Assembly: GCA_900544615.1 (NCBI GenBank)
Contig: UQVS01000010.1
Coordinates: 11,782 to 75,781, forward strand
From: an uncultured Oscillibacter sp.
GTDB lineage: Bacteria; Bacillota; Clostridia; Oscillospirales; Oscillospiraceae
Direction of reading: 5' to 3'
Length of the DNA: 64,000 nt
Position numbers and translations under genes: made by a program. Below are positions 8,815 through 17,385 of the stretch, one piece after another. The notes under the pieces are model-generated. The model saw only the letters and a program-made list of their open reading frames with translations, had not been told where the DNA came from and ran no database searches. The stretch's first letter is position 1. Each line of letters opens with the position of its first letter.

Positions 8815-9765
8815 ATGGGAATTAACTCACAATCTCAGGCTCTGATGGACAAGATCAGGGCGAAAAAAGGAATTCCCCTTTTTTTGAATACCGTGGCCCG
8901 TGTACGGGAAGCTAATATCCGCCAATATTGTACAGACCCGCCGTTGGTTGAAATTGGAAAAACACAAGATGTCTTTGTTCCCTGCCCGTGGGGAATGCTC
9001 CGAATTAAGCTTTACTACCCTAAAGAATTCATGCAGCAGGACTGTGCATTGCTTCCTGTGGTTGTTTTTTACCACGGTGGAGGGTGGACTGTAGATACGG
9101 TTGAGACGCACGATAAGGCGGTTCATGTCATGTGTGCATCCAGCGGCTGCGTATTTGCCTCGGTTGACTACAGATTGGCTCCTGAAAACAGGTTCCCAGC
9201 CGGTATTGAGGATGCATACACGGGCTTACAATGGATTTATGACAATGCTGAGAAGATTGGCGTTGACCGTGAGAAAATTGCGGTTTGCGGAGATAGTTCG
9301 GGTGGAAACTTTGCAGCTGTTGTATGTCAAATGGCAAGAGACCGCGGCGGTGTTCCTATCCGCAATCAGGTTCTGATTTATCCGAATACAGATTTTGTTA
9401 TGGCAGGATGGAAATCTGCGGAGACAGTCGGGAGCGGGTATTACTGCACTAAGGATGCGCTTCTTTGGTATTGGAATCATTATGTGGGAGATTCTTATGA
9501 TCTGGAAAACCCATACCTGTGTCCTATGCGGGCAAAATCGTTTGCTAATCTTCCGGATGCCTACGTAGTCGTAGCCTCATATGATCCGCTTCATGATGAG
9601 GGAGAAGCATATGCAAAAGCATTAGAGGCAGCGGGAGTAAAGGTTAAATTCCGTGACTGCACGGATTTGATGCATGGATTCATTCTCTTTTGGGATGAAA
9701 TTGATGAAGGGTACGATGTTCTTGTAGAAATTGGCGCGTATCTGAAAGATAATTTGAAACAGTGA
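8815..9765 (+). CDS. alpha/beta hydrolase of the HSL family (esterase)
   Basis: 316 residues. The oxyanion motif HGGG is at residues 87-90, the nucleophile elbow GDSSGG at 159-164 (Ser161), and the Asp and His of the triad in DPLHDEG and MHGF near the end. This is the hormone-sensitive-lipase class of carboxylesterases, which cleave short-chain esters. No signal peptide. The base composition is clearly richer in AT than the neighbours, suggesting acquisition. Its last codons lie in a 25-base tandem duplication. Located before a GntP-type permease and a hydroxybutyrate-dehydrogenase-like SDR, it may release hydroxyacids from esters or oligomers (inference). Confidence 0.85.
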   Translation: MGINSQSQALMDKIRAKKGIPLFLNTVARVREANIRQYCTDPPLVEIGKTQDVFVPCPWGMLRIKLYYPKEFMQQDCALLPVVVFYHGGGWTVDTVETHDKAVHVMCASSGCVFASVDYRLAPENRFPAGIEDAYTGLQWIYDNAEKIGVDREKIAVCGDSSGGNFAAVVCQMARDRGGVPIRNQVLIYPNTDFVMAGWKSAETVGSGYYCTKDALLWYWNHYVGDSYDLENPYLCPMRAKSFANLPDAYVVVASYDPLHDEGEAYAKALEAAGVKVKFRDCTDLMHGFILFWDEIDEGYDVLVEIGAYLKDNLKQ

Positions 9766-9789
9766 TCTGAAAGATAATTTGAAACAGTG
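9740..9789 (+). repeat. 25-bp tandem duplication across the esterase stop codon
   Basis: The 25 bases at 9740-9764 are repeated exactly at 9765-9789. The stop codon TGA (9763-9765) spans the junction. The second copy is untranslated and precedes the ribosome site of the permease gene. Confidence 0.95.
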
Positions 9790-9805
9790 AAAAAGGAGAT
9801 GGCTT

Positions 9806-11119
9806 ATGATAGGCATTATTGGTATAGTACTTGCTATTATTTTCCTGATGGTCGGTTCTTATAAAGGGCTGTCCGCACTGCCGCTGACTTTACTGGCCTC
9901 TTTGATTGTGATTGTGACCAATGTAATGAATCTCTGGGAGTCACTGGCCACACTGTATATGAATGGTTATGTGGGAACATACCTGAACTATTTCTTGATT
10001 TTCTGCTGCTCCAGCCTTTACGCTCACGTTATGACAGAATCTGGCAGTACGTTGTCTATTGCTTATCAGCTCCTTGGCTGGTTTGGCAAAAAGCGCGTGA
10101 TTCTGGCGTCCATTATCATCGTAGCTATTTTGACCTATGGCGGTGTGAGTTTGTTTGTGGTCATGTTTGCTGTCGGCCCAATTCTTTATACCATGTTTCA
10201 GGAGGCCGATTTGCCGCGACACCTGATTGCGGCGGTGCTGTTTGCCGGTTCCTGCACCTTTACCATGACCTGCTTGCCCGGCAGCCCGCAGTTGACAAAT
10301 ATTATTCCCTCTCAGTATCTGGGTACTCCTCTGACGGCTGCTCCTGTGTTTGGCTGCATTGCAGCAGTGGCACTGTTTTTGATGGATTATGCATATTGCG
10401 AATACTGCGCGAGAAAAGCGCGGAAGAATGGGGAACATTGGTCTTTTCAGAAAAATTTTGACGCCTCTAAATATCAAACCGGTGACCGCTCTACTTTGCC
10501 TGGGGCATTTCAGGCATTCCTACCGATGGTTGTCCTGATTCTGTTTATCTTTATTGGCGGCAAATTTATCAGCAATTCTGCAATGCTTTCCGTCAGCGCT
10601 ATGCTGCTGGGTACAATTAGCTGCTATCTGTTGAACCTGAAGCGGTTCATGAATATGGATATCCGCAAAATCCTTGCAAGCCTGAACAACGGTATTACCT
10701 CTATCGGAAGCCTTGCTGCTGTCTGTGGCTTTGGCGCGGTTGTACAGGGTTCGGCAGCATATGGCCGCATTGTAGAAAATGTTACTTCTTGGCAGATGAG
10801 TCCGTATATGCTTGCAGTTGTATCTACGGCAGTGTTGGCTGCAGTGGCAGGCTCCTCCTCCGGCGGCGCACGGCTTATGCTCTCCAGTATGTCGGAGTAT
10901 TTCCTCTCTACTGGTGCGGATATGCAGATTATGCATCGTCTGATCTCCATTGCGGCAGGAAGTCTGGACTCTATGCCGCATGCAACAGGAATTTTCCTGT
11001 TCAACGATTATCTGGGGACTACTCACAAGGAAATCTATTGGCACTGCTTCTGGACAGCATTGGTACCTCCTGCTATTATCGCACTGGTCGGTGCTACGAT
11101 TTTTACGGTGATTGCCTAA
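9806..11119 (+). CDS. GntP-family permease
   Basis: 437 residues with about twelve hydrophobic segments. The pattern (GLSALPLTLLASL near the start, a GGVSLFVVMFAVGPI helix, CLPGSPQLTNIIP in the middle, and a SSSGGARLMLS segment) fits the gluconate:H+ symporter superfamily, whose members also carry 3-hydroxybutyrate and other hydroxyacids. AAAAGGAG precedes the ATG. Like the esterase it is richer in AT than the surrounding genes. The substrate is inferred from the neighbouring dehydrogenases, not from the protein itself. Confidence 0.85.
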   Translation: MIGIIGIVLAIIFLMVGSYKGLSALPLTLLASLIVIVTNVMNLWESLATLYMNGYVGTYLNYFLIFCCSSLYAHVMTESGSTLSIAYQLLGWFGKKRVILASIIIVAILTYGGVSLFVVMFAVGPILYTMFQEADLPRHLIAAVLFAGSCTFTMTCLPGSPQLTNIIPSQYLGTPLTAAPVFGCIAAVALFLMDYAYCEYCARKARKNGEHWSFQKNFDASKYQTGDRSTLPGAFQAFLPMVVLILFIFIGGKFISNSAMLSVSAMLLGTISCYLLNLKRFMNMDIRKILASLNNGITSIGSLAAVCGFGAVVQGSAAYGRIVENVTSWQMSPYMLAVVSTAVLAAVAGSSSGGARLMLSSMSEYFLSTGADMQIMHRLISIAAGSLDSMPHATGIFLFNDYLGTTHKEIYWHCFWTALVPPAIIALVGATIFTVIA

Positions 11120-11149
11120 ATACATTTGAAGTAAATTGTGCTATATTAC

Positions 11150-11182
11150 ATTTAAGTGTGCTACAGGATAGTCCACTTAAAT
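11150..11182 (+). promoter_or_regulatory. 9-bp inverted repeat upstream of the SDR gene
   Basis: ATTTAAGTG (11150-11158) and CACTTAAAT (11174-11182) are perfect inverted copies 15 bases apart, in the 82-base gap between the permease and the SDR. No T run follows, so an operator, perhaps for the LysR regulator, is more likely than a terminator. Confidence 0.6.
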
Positions 11183-11201
11183 ACCAAAAGAAGGAGAGAT
11201 T

Positions 11202-11972
11202 ATGGTGAAAACTGCACTGATTACCGGCGGCGCTTCCGGCATTGGAAAAGCCTGCGTGGAGAAAATGGCACGGGAGGGCTACGGCGTTGTCATTGCCGAT
11301 GTAAACCTGGCCGGGGCGGAAGCTCTGGCGGCACAGCTGACGGCAGAGGGACTGTCTGCCATGGCTGTTCACATGGATGTGGGCAGCGAGGAAGAAGTGG
11401 AGGCCGGCTTTGATAAAATGATGGAAACTTACGGCTCCTGCGATCTGGTGATGTCCAACGCAGGCGTTCAGATCGTCCATCCCTTTGACGAGTATCCCTT
11501 CTCCGACTGGAAGAAAATGATGTCCATTCACGCCGACGGCGCGTTTCTGGTGTCCCGCGCGGCCTTCCGCCGCATGAAGGCCAGCGGCAAGGGCGGCCGG
11601 ATTGTGTTCACCGGCTCTGTCCAGTCCTTTGTTGGCTCCAAGCTGAAAGAACCCTACAACTTCGCCAAGCACGGCGTGGCAGGTCTGGCCAAGGCCATCG
11701 CGCGGGAGGGCGCTGAATACGGCATCTACACCTATACCATCTGCCCCAGCTACATCAAAACGCCGCTGGTGGAAAAGCAGATCCCCGAACAGGCGCGGGA
11801 TCTGGGTATCACGGAGGAAGAAGTGGTGAAGAACATCATGCTGCGGGATACCGTGGACGGCGTGTTCACCACCGTGGAGGACGTGGCCAACACCCTGTTC
11901 TTCCTCTCCAACGATCAGGGCGCCCTCACCGGCCAGTCCCTGCGGCTGACTCACGGCTGGGCCATGATGTAA
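11202..11972 (+). CDS. short-chain dehydrogenase, 3-hydroxybutyrate dehydrogenase-like
   Basis: 256 residues. The Rossmann motif TGGASGIG is at residues 8-15, NAG in SNAGVQ, and the catalytic Ser139, Tyr152 and Lys156 (YNFAK) are in place. Beyond the general SDR pattern, the segments AKHGVAGLAKA and PSYIKTPLVEKQI are those of D-3-hydroxybutyrate dehydrogenases, which oxidise 3-hydroxybutyrate to acetoacetate with NAD. The assignment fits the neighbouring permease and 3-hydroxyacyl-CoA dehydrogenase. GC content returns to the chromosomal level here. AAGGAGAG lies before the ATG. Confidence 0.78.
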   Translation: MVKTALITGGASGIGKACVEKMAREGYGVVIADVNLAGAEALAAQLTAEGLSAMAVHMDVGSEEEVEAGFDKMMETYGSCDLVMSNAGVQIVHPFDEYPFSDWKKMMSIHADGAFLVSRAAFRRMKASGKGGRIVFTGSVQSFVGSKLKEPYNFAKHGVAGLAKAIAREGAEYGIYTYTICPSYIKTPLVEKQIPEQARDLGITEEEVVKNIMLRDTVDGVFTTVEDVANTLFFLSNDQGALTGQSLRLTHGWAMM

Positions 11973-11991
11973 TTTGCGGGAGGAGACGGTT

Positions 11992-12930
11992 ATGGAAAAA
12001 ATTGCTGTTTATGGCTCCGGCACCATCGGCTCCTGCGAAGCGACCCTCATCATCGGCCACGGGATTCCCTGCACGGTCATCGGCCACTCCGAGCGGGGAC
12101 TGGAGCGCTGCCGCAAGGCGGTGGCTCAGAACTGGGACGACCTGATCGCCAATGGCCTTGCCTCTGAGGATAACAAGGCCGCCGCGTTGGAATTGCTGAC
12201 GGTGACCAACGATCCTGCTGCGCTGGCGGGCTGCACCTATGTTTTTGAAGCCGTGGCGGAAGGCACGGCGGAAAAGCAGGCGGTGTATGAGGCCATTGCC
12301 GAATATGCGGAGCCGGATGCAGTGGTGGCTTCCTGCTCCTCCTCCATAGATGCGGAAATTTTGGCAGGGCTGTCGCCCAAGCCGGAGAACCTGCTGATCG
12401 CCCACCCCTTCCAGCCGGTGCATATGCTGCCGCTGGTGGAGGTCGTCCGCCACGAAAAGACGGCGCAGTCCGCCATTGACCGGACGCTGGCGCTGCTGGA
12501 AACCCTCCACCGTCAGGTGGTGGTGCTGAACCGCAGCGTGCCGGGCCTTCTGGTGAATCGCTTCGCACAGGCGCTGTTCCGGGAGTCCATCTATCTCATT
12601 GAGCAGGGTATTACCACAGCGGCCGATATCGACCGGGCGGTGAAATATGCCGTGGGGATGCGGTATGCCTCCATCGGCCTGTTGGAATACTACGACGCCG
12701 TGGGCTTCCAGCTGGAAAGCACCATCGCCGGGAATGTGTATCCCGACCTGTGTGATACCAAAGAGCTGCAAAAGACCACGATAGACGGCCTGGCCTCCGG
12801 CAGGACCGGTCAGGCGGCCGGACAGGGGCTGTACGACTGGTCGCAAAAGGATCAGGACGATTTCCGCCTGCGGAAGCAAAGTCCCTACTTTGCCGGCGTC
12901 CGGGAGTGGACCATGCCCACAACCCATTGA
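11992..12930 (+). CDS. 3-hydroxyacyl-CoA dehydrogenase family protein
   Basis: 312 residues. The NAD-binding motif GSGTIG is at residues 8-13; the catalytic His and Glu are in HPFQPVHMLPLVEVV, and the C-terminal dimer domain starts at PGLLVNRF. This is the length of stand-alone L-3-hydroxyacyl-CoA dehydrogenases and of the related L-carnitine dehydrogenases and lambda-crystallins, so the substrate is either a hydroxyacyl-CoA or a free hydroxyacid. ATG 11992 has GGGAGGAG upstream and replaces an upstream in-frame start. Last gene of the cluster. Confidence 0.82.
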   Translation: MEKIAVYGSGTIGSCEATLIIGHGIPCTVIGHSERGLERCRKAVAQNWDDLIANGLASEDNKAAALELLTVTNDPAALAGCTYVFEAVAEGTAEKQAVYEAIAEYAEPDAVVASCSSSIDAEILAGLSPKPENLLIAHPFQPVHMLPLVEVVRHEKTAQSAIDRTLALLETLHRQVVVLNRSVPGLLVNRFAQALFRESIYLIEQGITTAADIDRAVKYAVGMRYASIGLLEYYDAVGFQLESTIAGNVYPDLCDTKELQKTTIDGLASGRTGQAAGQGLYDWSQKDQDDFRLRKQSPYFAGVREWTMPTTH

Positions 12931-13010
12931 TCCGTCGCCCGCCCGCCTTTGTTTACGGATGGTTTACAAATTTTTCATGGGCATTTCAGAAATAAAGGCT
13001 ATACTAAGCC

Positions 13011-13221
13011 CATCAGTTGAAGGAGAACAGCCTCAGCTGATCTGAGAGGAAAAGCCATTCTTTCAAAGTTGACCATAGCGGTTCACTGCCCGCCGGGGAA
13101 GATGTCCCGAAGCGGCAGACCAAAAATTCCGTCTGCCGTCAGGCTGGGCGTGGCGATATGATCCCTTTCTTTTTCTTTCATAAAAACCGGCAAAGAGCGG
13201 AGACGTCAGTCTCCGCTTTTT
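13011..13221 (+). ncRNA. candidate structured non-coding RNA with intrinsic terminator
   Basis: This gap of about 510 bases has no convincing gene but is strongly structured. A TATACT box lies at 13000-13005 without a good -35. Then come a small hairpin (CTCAG/CTGAG around 13034), two mutually exclusive hairpins that share one strand (CTGCC with GGCAG; CGGCAGAC with GTCTGCCG around 13111-13136), and a clean terminator: AGCGGAGAC (13196-13204) with GTCTCCGCT (13209-13217) and a T run. It could be an independent small RNA or a terminated leader. I could not match it to a known riboswitch or to 6S RNA. Confidence 0.45.
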
Positions 13222-13441
13222 GCTGTGTTCAGGCGCTGCGTCAGCCATTCTTTTGACTGCTGGCGCACGAAGAATTCCGCAAATAAAAAATGGCGGCGGG
13301 GAAATCTGTCCGACAGGTTCCGACAAATTCCAGTTCTTTCCATAAATTGTAATCATAACTGTAAACCGGCGCACCGAATTATGGGGAATCCGGGCGCACC
13401 GGGCCTTGCACACATTATGAAAGGAAAGAAGGACGAAAAAA

Positions 13442-14302
13442 ATGAGGAAACGACTGACCTCCTGCCTGCTGTCGCTTGTGCTGATATGCAGTCTGCTTCC
13501 TGCCAATGTGCTGGCTGAAGAGCTGCGGGATGAACCGATTCCGACGGCGGAGGAGGTACTGCCGGAGACTGAGGAGCCGAAAGCACCCATGAAAACGGAA
13601 GAATCGGAAACACCGGCAGAGCCAGAAACGCCGCTTTCTGCGTCTGCGGTGCAGGACAGCGGGGAGGGAACGCTCGCCGAGGAAGAGCCTGACCCCGAAG
13701 TTTTTGCGGCTGAGATCGTCAGGGAGGGGGAGGAGACACAGCAATTCCAGACCCTGAGAGAAGCTGTGACGGCAGCGCAGACAGGCGATACGATCCGTCT
13801 GCTGGACGACTGTGAGGAAACGGTTCAGATCTCAATGAACAGCAAGAAAAATACCCCGACCCAGCTGACCTTTGACCTGAACGACGGCAAGGGGGAAAAG
13901 CGGTGCATTGTCGGAATACAGGCGAACAGCGCCACCGATCGGTGTACGCTGACGGTAAAGAACGGTACGCTGAAAAACGGCGCTGCCGGAAAGGGGTCTT
14001 CCGGTGGGGCAATCTCATGGCCCTGTGACCTGAAAATTGAGGATTGCACGATCGAAAAGAATGCAGATAAGGCCATTGCGGTTTCCTTCCACGGAGGGAA
14101 TGGGAGTGTCAGGATTTCCGGGACAGACTTTATCGGTAATCATGAAGAAAGACCGGCGGGCAGCGGCGGCGCTGTCAGCATCGCAATGGACGGCACAGCT
14201 GAGATCAGTGATTGTACCTTTACGGACAATTCAGCCGGTTCCATGGGCGGCGCCATTTACTGTGACCATGAGGAACTGAACATCACAGACTTGCACCTTT
14301 GA
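13442..14302 (+). CDS. N-terminal fragment of a frameshifted VWA/SLH surface protein
   Basis: 286 residues in this frame. The N-terminus MRKRLTSCLLSLVLICSLLP is a Sec signal peptide cleaved near ANVLAEE, followed by an acidic Glu/Pro/Ala-rich stretch to about residue 85. From about residue 90 there is a right-handed beta-helix region with repeats of the type ITDCTF..N.A...GGAI, as in parallel beta-helix and polymorphic outer-membrane type proteins. The frame stops at 14302 in the middle of one such repeat. One base too many at about 14291 explains this: removing it joins the protein to the downstream frame without loss. Confidence 0.8.
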   Translation: MRKRLTSCLLSLVLICSLLPANVLAEELRDEPIPTAEEVLPETEEPKAPMKTEESETPAEPETPLSASAVQDSGEGTLAEEEPDPEVFAAEIVREGEETQQFQTLREAVTAAQTGDTIRLLDDCEETVQISMNSKKNTPTQLTFDLNDGKGEKRCIVGIQANSATDRCTLTVKNGTLKNGAAGKGSSGGAISWPCDLKIEDCTIEKNADKAIAVSFHGGNGSVRISGTDFIGNHEERPAGSGGAVSIAMDGTAEISDCTFTDNSAGSMGGAIYCDHEELNITDLHL

Positions 14303-17081
14303 AAAGAATAAAGCAGCCTGTGGCGGTGCGGTTGCCTGTATGGGAACCCAGATTACTCTGGAAGGCGATTCTGCCGCTATGAAGGAAAATACCGCATCGG
14401 TGATGGGCGGCGCCATTCATATTCAGGGGCAGAGCATTTTGAACATCGGGGACGCCATGCTGGCAGACAACGAAGCGGCCTGGGGCGGCGCAATTTCCGC
14501 ATATGCTTCGGAAGTGAACATTCACGGAACCCTTGAAGGCAATACGGCTGCCAGACTGGGAGGCGGCTGCTATAATTCCGCGTCGATGCTGAACCTCAAT
14601 GGGGCTGTGATCTGCAATAACCGCGCTGGAACCGCAGGCGACGATATCTTCAATGCGGACGCGGCAGCAAAGCTGTCCCTTGGCGGAACCGGCAAGCAGA
14701 CGCTGGATGACTGCGGCGATCAGATCGACGGCTGGTATGAGGATGGAATGCCGGGAACGGCGGAAAACGATGACGGCACCACTTCTACCGTGTATGGCCC
14801 ACGGTGGGACGCCCACAGTGAACAGAACCATGTCAAAGCCTGCCCCGCAGGTACGGTGGAGGGCGCGTTGGCCGTCAAGGCGGCCCACAAGGTCATTGTT
14901 CCTATGGAACCGGACGAACCGGACGCGCCGTTCCACTCCAAGTCCAAGGCGGCCACCAACCTGAACAGCCGCTACCAGTCCGACGTGACTCTCTCCCTGC
15001 CTGCACAGCAGGAGACGCTGATCTCCGACGTTGTGTTCGTACTGGATAAATCCACCAGCCCGGAAAAGGAATCGGCGCTTCGGATGCTGGAAACGCTTCG
15101 GGAACAGGTCGGTGCGGACGCGAAGGTGCGGGTAGGCGTTGTGACCTTCAACACCACCGCGGCGAAAAACGGCTTCTTTGACCTGTCAACGGAGCTGGAC
15201 AAGATCCAGACGGCATTTGACGCGCCGCAGGTTTCCGGCACCAATCTGCACGCGGGAATTCTGGCGGGCGCTTCCATGCTGGATGCGGATACGGCTGTGC
15301 AGGACGATCACCGCAAGTATTTGATCGTCATCAGCGACGGAATTACCTATATGTACGATGAGGACGCAAAGATCGTCCCCTATTACTGGATGAACGACGG
15401 TTCGCCGTACTTCTCCAAAGATCCCTACAGCTGGGACTTCAAATATGGCCAGGGAACCACCTTCACAGCGGAGCAGTGGGATGCGTGGGTGGAGACAACG
15501 GCGGAAACGCTGGAGCGGGAAACCATTGCCCCGGCCCTTTATGAGAACCGGGATACGCTGACCGCAGAAGACGGTGTGGAGGTAACGGAGAATCTGGCAT
15601 ATACGACCAGCGTTGACCGCGGACTGTATTATGCGTATCAGGCCTATCGGGCGGCGGCGCAGAGGTACCGCTGCTATGCCGTGGCAGCCGGCACGGGCAA
15701 GGTAAACACTTACCCCTTCGGCCCTTCTTTCATGGAGTATCTGGCTGGCGGTGAGGAGGTTTCCTTTGATACCATCCGGAATGAGATCGTCTATCTTCTT
15801 GGTGCCGGTTCCTGTGTTGTGGACGAGATCGGCAGCGGAACGGACAACAAGGGCAACGCCTATCACTTTGACTTTGTGGATGATGCGGCCAATCTGGCTC
15901 TGACAGTGGGGGGCCGGACGTACACGGTGACAAAGGCGGAGCAGGTGGAAAGCGGTGCGGTTTCCACCTACTGGTTCGGCCAGCCTGTGGAAAATGGGCA
16001 GAGCGGGGCCGACTATCCCTTTGTCCTCCACTATTACAAGGACGGCACGACGCTGCGTGGAGAACGCTATGACGAGTGCTTTGTCTGGGAGTTTCATGCG
16101 CCGGTGACGCAGTTCCAGCGGGTGGAGCTGACCTACACCGTCCGGCTGGCCGACCCTCAGACTGCTGCCGGTACCTACGGCGCATATGATGGCACCGGTG
16201 AAAGCGGAGCATCCGCTCTGTTCACCAACAACAGCGCGGTGCTGTATTCCGTGGATTCCACCGGCGTCAGCGGCCAGCCTGAACGCTTCCACAGGCCCAC
16301 GGTCTCCTATACCGTCAGCGGCAGCTCCGGCGGTGGCGGCGGCAGCGGAAAGCTGAATACCGAGGAACATTACTCCTATATCATCGGCTACAAGGACGGC
16401 CTCCTGCGGCCTTACGGCGAGATCAGCCGCGGCGAGGTTGCGGCCATCTTCTTCCGGATGCTGACGGATAAGACCCGGAATGAATACTGGAGCCAGACCA
16501 ATTCCTTTACGGATGTGGCGGCGGAGAAATGGTGCAACAATGCCATTTCCACCCTTTTCAGCATGGGGATCATCGACGGTTACGGCGACGGGGCTTTCCG
16601 GCCTGACGGCCCCATCACCCGCGCGGCCTTCACCAAAATGGCGGTAAATTTCTTCGACTATCATGTGAAGGATTATGACGGCAGGTTCACGGATGTGGAG
16701 GGCGATGCCTGGTATGCCGGGTATATTCAGGCGGCAGCGGAGCTGAAGCTGATTGAGGGCTTTGACGACGGCACCTTCCGCCCAGACGACTACATTACCC
16801 GCGCACAGGCCTGCGCCATCATCAATCGGACGCTGGGGCGTGTCCCGGATGCGGATCGCATGAGCATCCGGCCGCTGGTGACGTGGCCGGACTGCGATGA
16901 GGACGCATGGTACTACGCGGACATGATGGAAGCCACCAACAGCCATGATTACCAGTGGATCACCGTGGGCGGGGAAAAGACCGAAAAGTGGACGGAGAAG
17001 CTGCCCCAGCGGGACTGGGCTGCTCTGGAACACACATGGTCTACTGCCAACTCCGCCAAGGGCGGCGAAGTGGTGGGCTGA
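14292..17081 (+). CDS. C-terminal fragment of the same surface protein: beta-helix, VWA domain, three SLH repeats
   Basis: The frame from 14292 resumes the interrupted repeat (CTFEKNKAACGGAVAC) and runs about 929 residues; an ATG at 14340 is internal, not a true start. Counting the joined protein (about 1,212 residues), beta-helix repeats reach about residue 430. A von Willebrand A domain starts near residue 528 with the MIDAS motif DKSTS. A Gly/Ser linker precedes S-layer-homology repeats from about residue 977 (FTDV..KWCNNAISTLFSMGIIDGYGDG.FRPDGPITRAAF, seen two to three times). It is thus a cell-wall anchored adhesin-like protein. A GC-rich hairpin follows the stop. Confidence 0.82.
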   Translation, partial: CTFEKNKAACGGAVACMGTQITLEGDSAAMKENTASVMGGAIHIQGQSILNIGDAMLADNEAAWGGAISAYASEVNIHGTLEGNTAARLGGGCYNSASMLNLNGAVICNNRAGTAGDDIFNADAAAKLSLGGTGKQTLDDCGDQIDGWYEDGMPGTAENDDGTTSTVYGPRWDAHSEQNHVKACPAGTVEGALAVKAAHKVIVPMEPDEPDAPFHSKSKAATNLNSRYQSDVTLSLPAQQETLISDVVFVLDKSTSPEKESALRMLETLREQVGADAKVRVGVVTFNTTAAKNGFFDLSTELDKIQTAFDAPQVSGTNLHAGILAGASMLDADTAVQDDHRKYLIVISDGITYMYDEDAKIVPYYWMNDGSPYFSKDPYSWDFKYGQGTTFTAEQWDAWVETTAETLERETIAPALYENRDTLTAEDGVEVTENLAYTTSVDRGLYYAYQAYRAAAQRYRCYAVAAGTGKVNTYPFGPSFMEYLAGGEEVSFDTIRNEIVYLLGAGSCVVDEIGSGTDNKGNAYHFDFVDDAANLALTVGGRTYTVTKAEQVESGAVSTYWFGQPVENGQSGADYPFVLHYYKDGTTLRGERYDECFVWEFHAPVTQFQRVELTYTVRLADPQTAAGTYGAYDGTGESGASALFTNNSAVLYSVDSTGVSGQPERFHRPTVSYTVSGSSGGGGGSGKLNTEEHYSYIIGYKDGLLRPYGEISRGEVAAIFFRMLTDKTRNEYWSQTNSFTDVAAEKWCNNAISTLFSMGIIDGYGDGAFRPDGPITRAAFTKMAVNFFDYHVKDYDGRFTDVEGDAWYAGYIQAAAELKLIEGFDDGTFRPDDYITRAQACAIINRTLGRVPDADRMSIRPLVTWPDCDEDAWYYADMMEATNSHDYQWITVGGEKTEKWTEKLPQRDWAALEHTWSTANSAKGGEVVG

Positions 17082-17116
17082 GGACTCGGAGGAAGTTCCC
17101 CCTTGATTGACCGTCT

Positions 17117-17336
17117 CTGCTGGCTGCCGGAAAATCCGGCAGCCAGCAGCGTATCGAAAAAGTTTTTTGACACGCTGCTGCAAGATTTTCTGAACTTGAT
17201 CAGTTCAAAAAACCTGTGATTGAAAGCGAAAGACACCCCTCCTGGGTTTCTTTCGCAGCTATTTTCCTTCCCGTCGCGCAACATTTCCGAGTTGTTTGAC
17301 CATTTCTGAGGGCTGCCGGAAAATCCGGCAGCCCTC
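17117..17336 (+). repeat. two copies of the same hairpin, 190 bp apart
   Basis: Hairpin 1 (17117-17149): 14-bp perfect stem CTGCTGGCTGCCGG with loop AAAAT. Hairpin 2 (17308-17336): 12-bp stem GAGGGCTGCCGG with the same loop. A 23-base core is identical. Hairpin 1 follows the surface-protein stop and could end its transcript, although no T run follows. Between them is an outer pairing, CAGCAGCGT (17144-17152) with ACGCTGCTG, around an A/T-rich centre, and no gene. Confidence 0.8.
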
Positions 17337-17344
17337 TATTACGC

Positions 17345-17376
17345 TTGCTTTTTGAAAAGGAATATACTATAGTATA
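17345..17376 (+). promoter_or_regulatory. promoter of the THF riboswitch-folT transcript
   Basis: TTGCTT (17345-17350), 17 bases, TATAGT (17368-17373). The -10 lies in a perfect 14-base palindrome TATACTATAGTATA (17363-17376). Confidence 0.7.
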
Positions 17377-17385
17377 AGGATCATA

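Noticed and set aside
13011..13221. 6S RNA
   Set aside because: The 5' and 3' ends do not pair with each other as they must in 6S RNA; left as an unassigned structured RNA.
17117..17336. CRISPR array
   Set aside because: Only two copies, each a hairpin of its own, 190 bases apart; no regular spacers and no cas genes.
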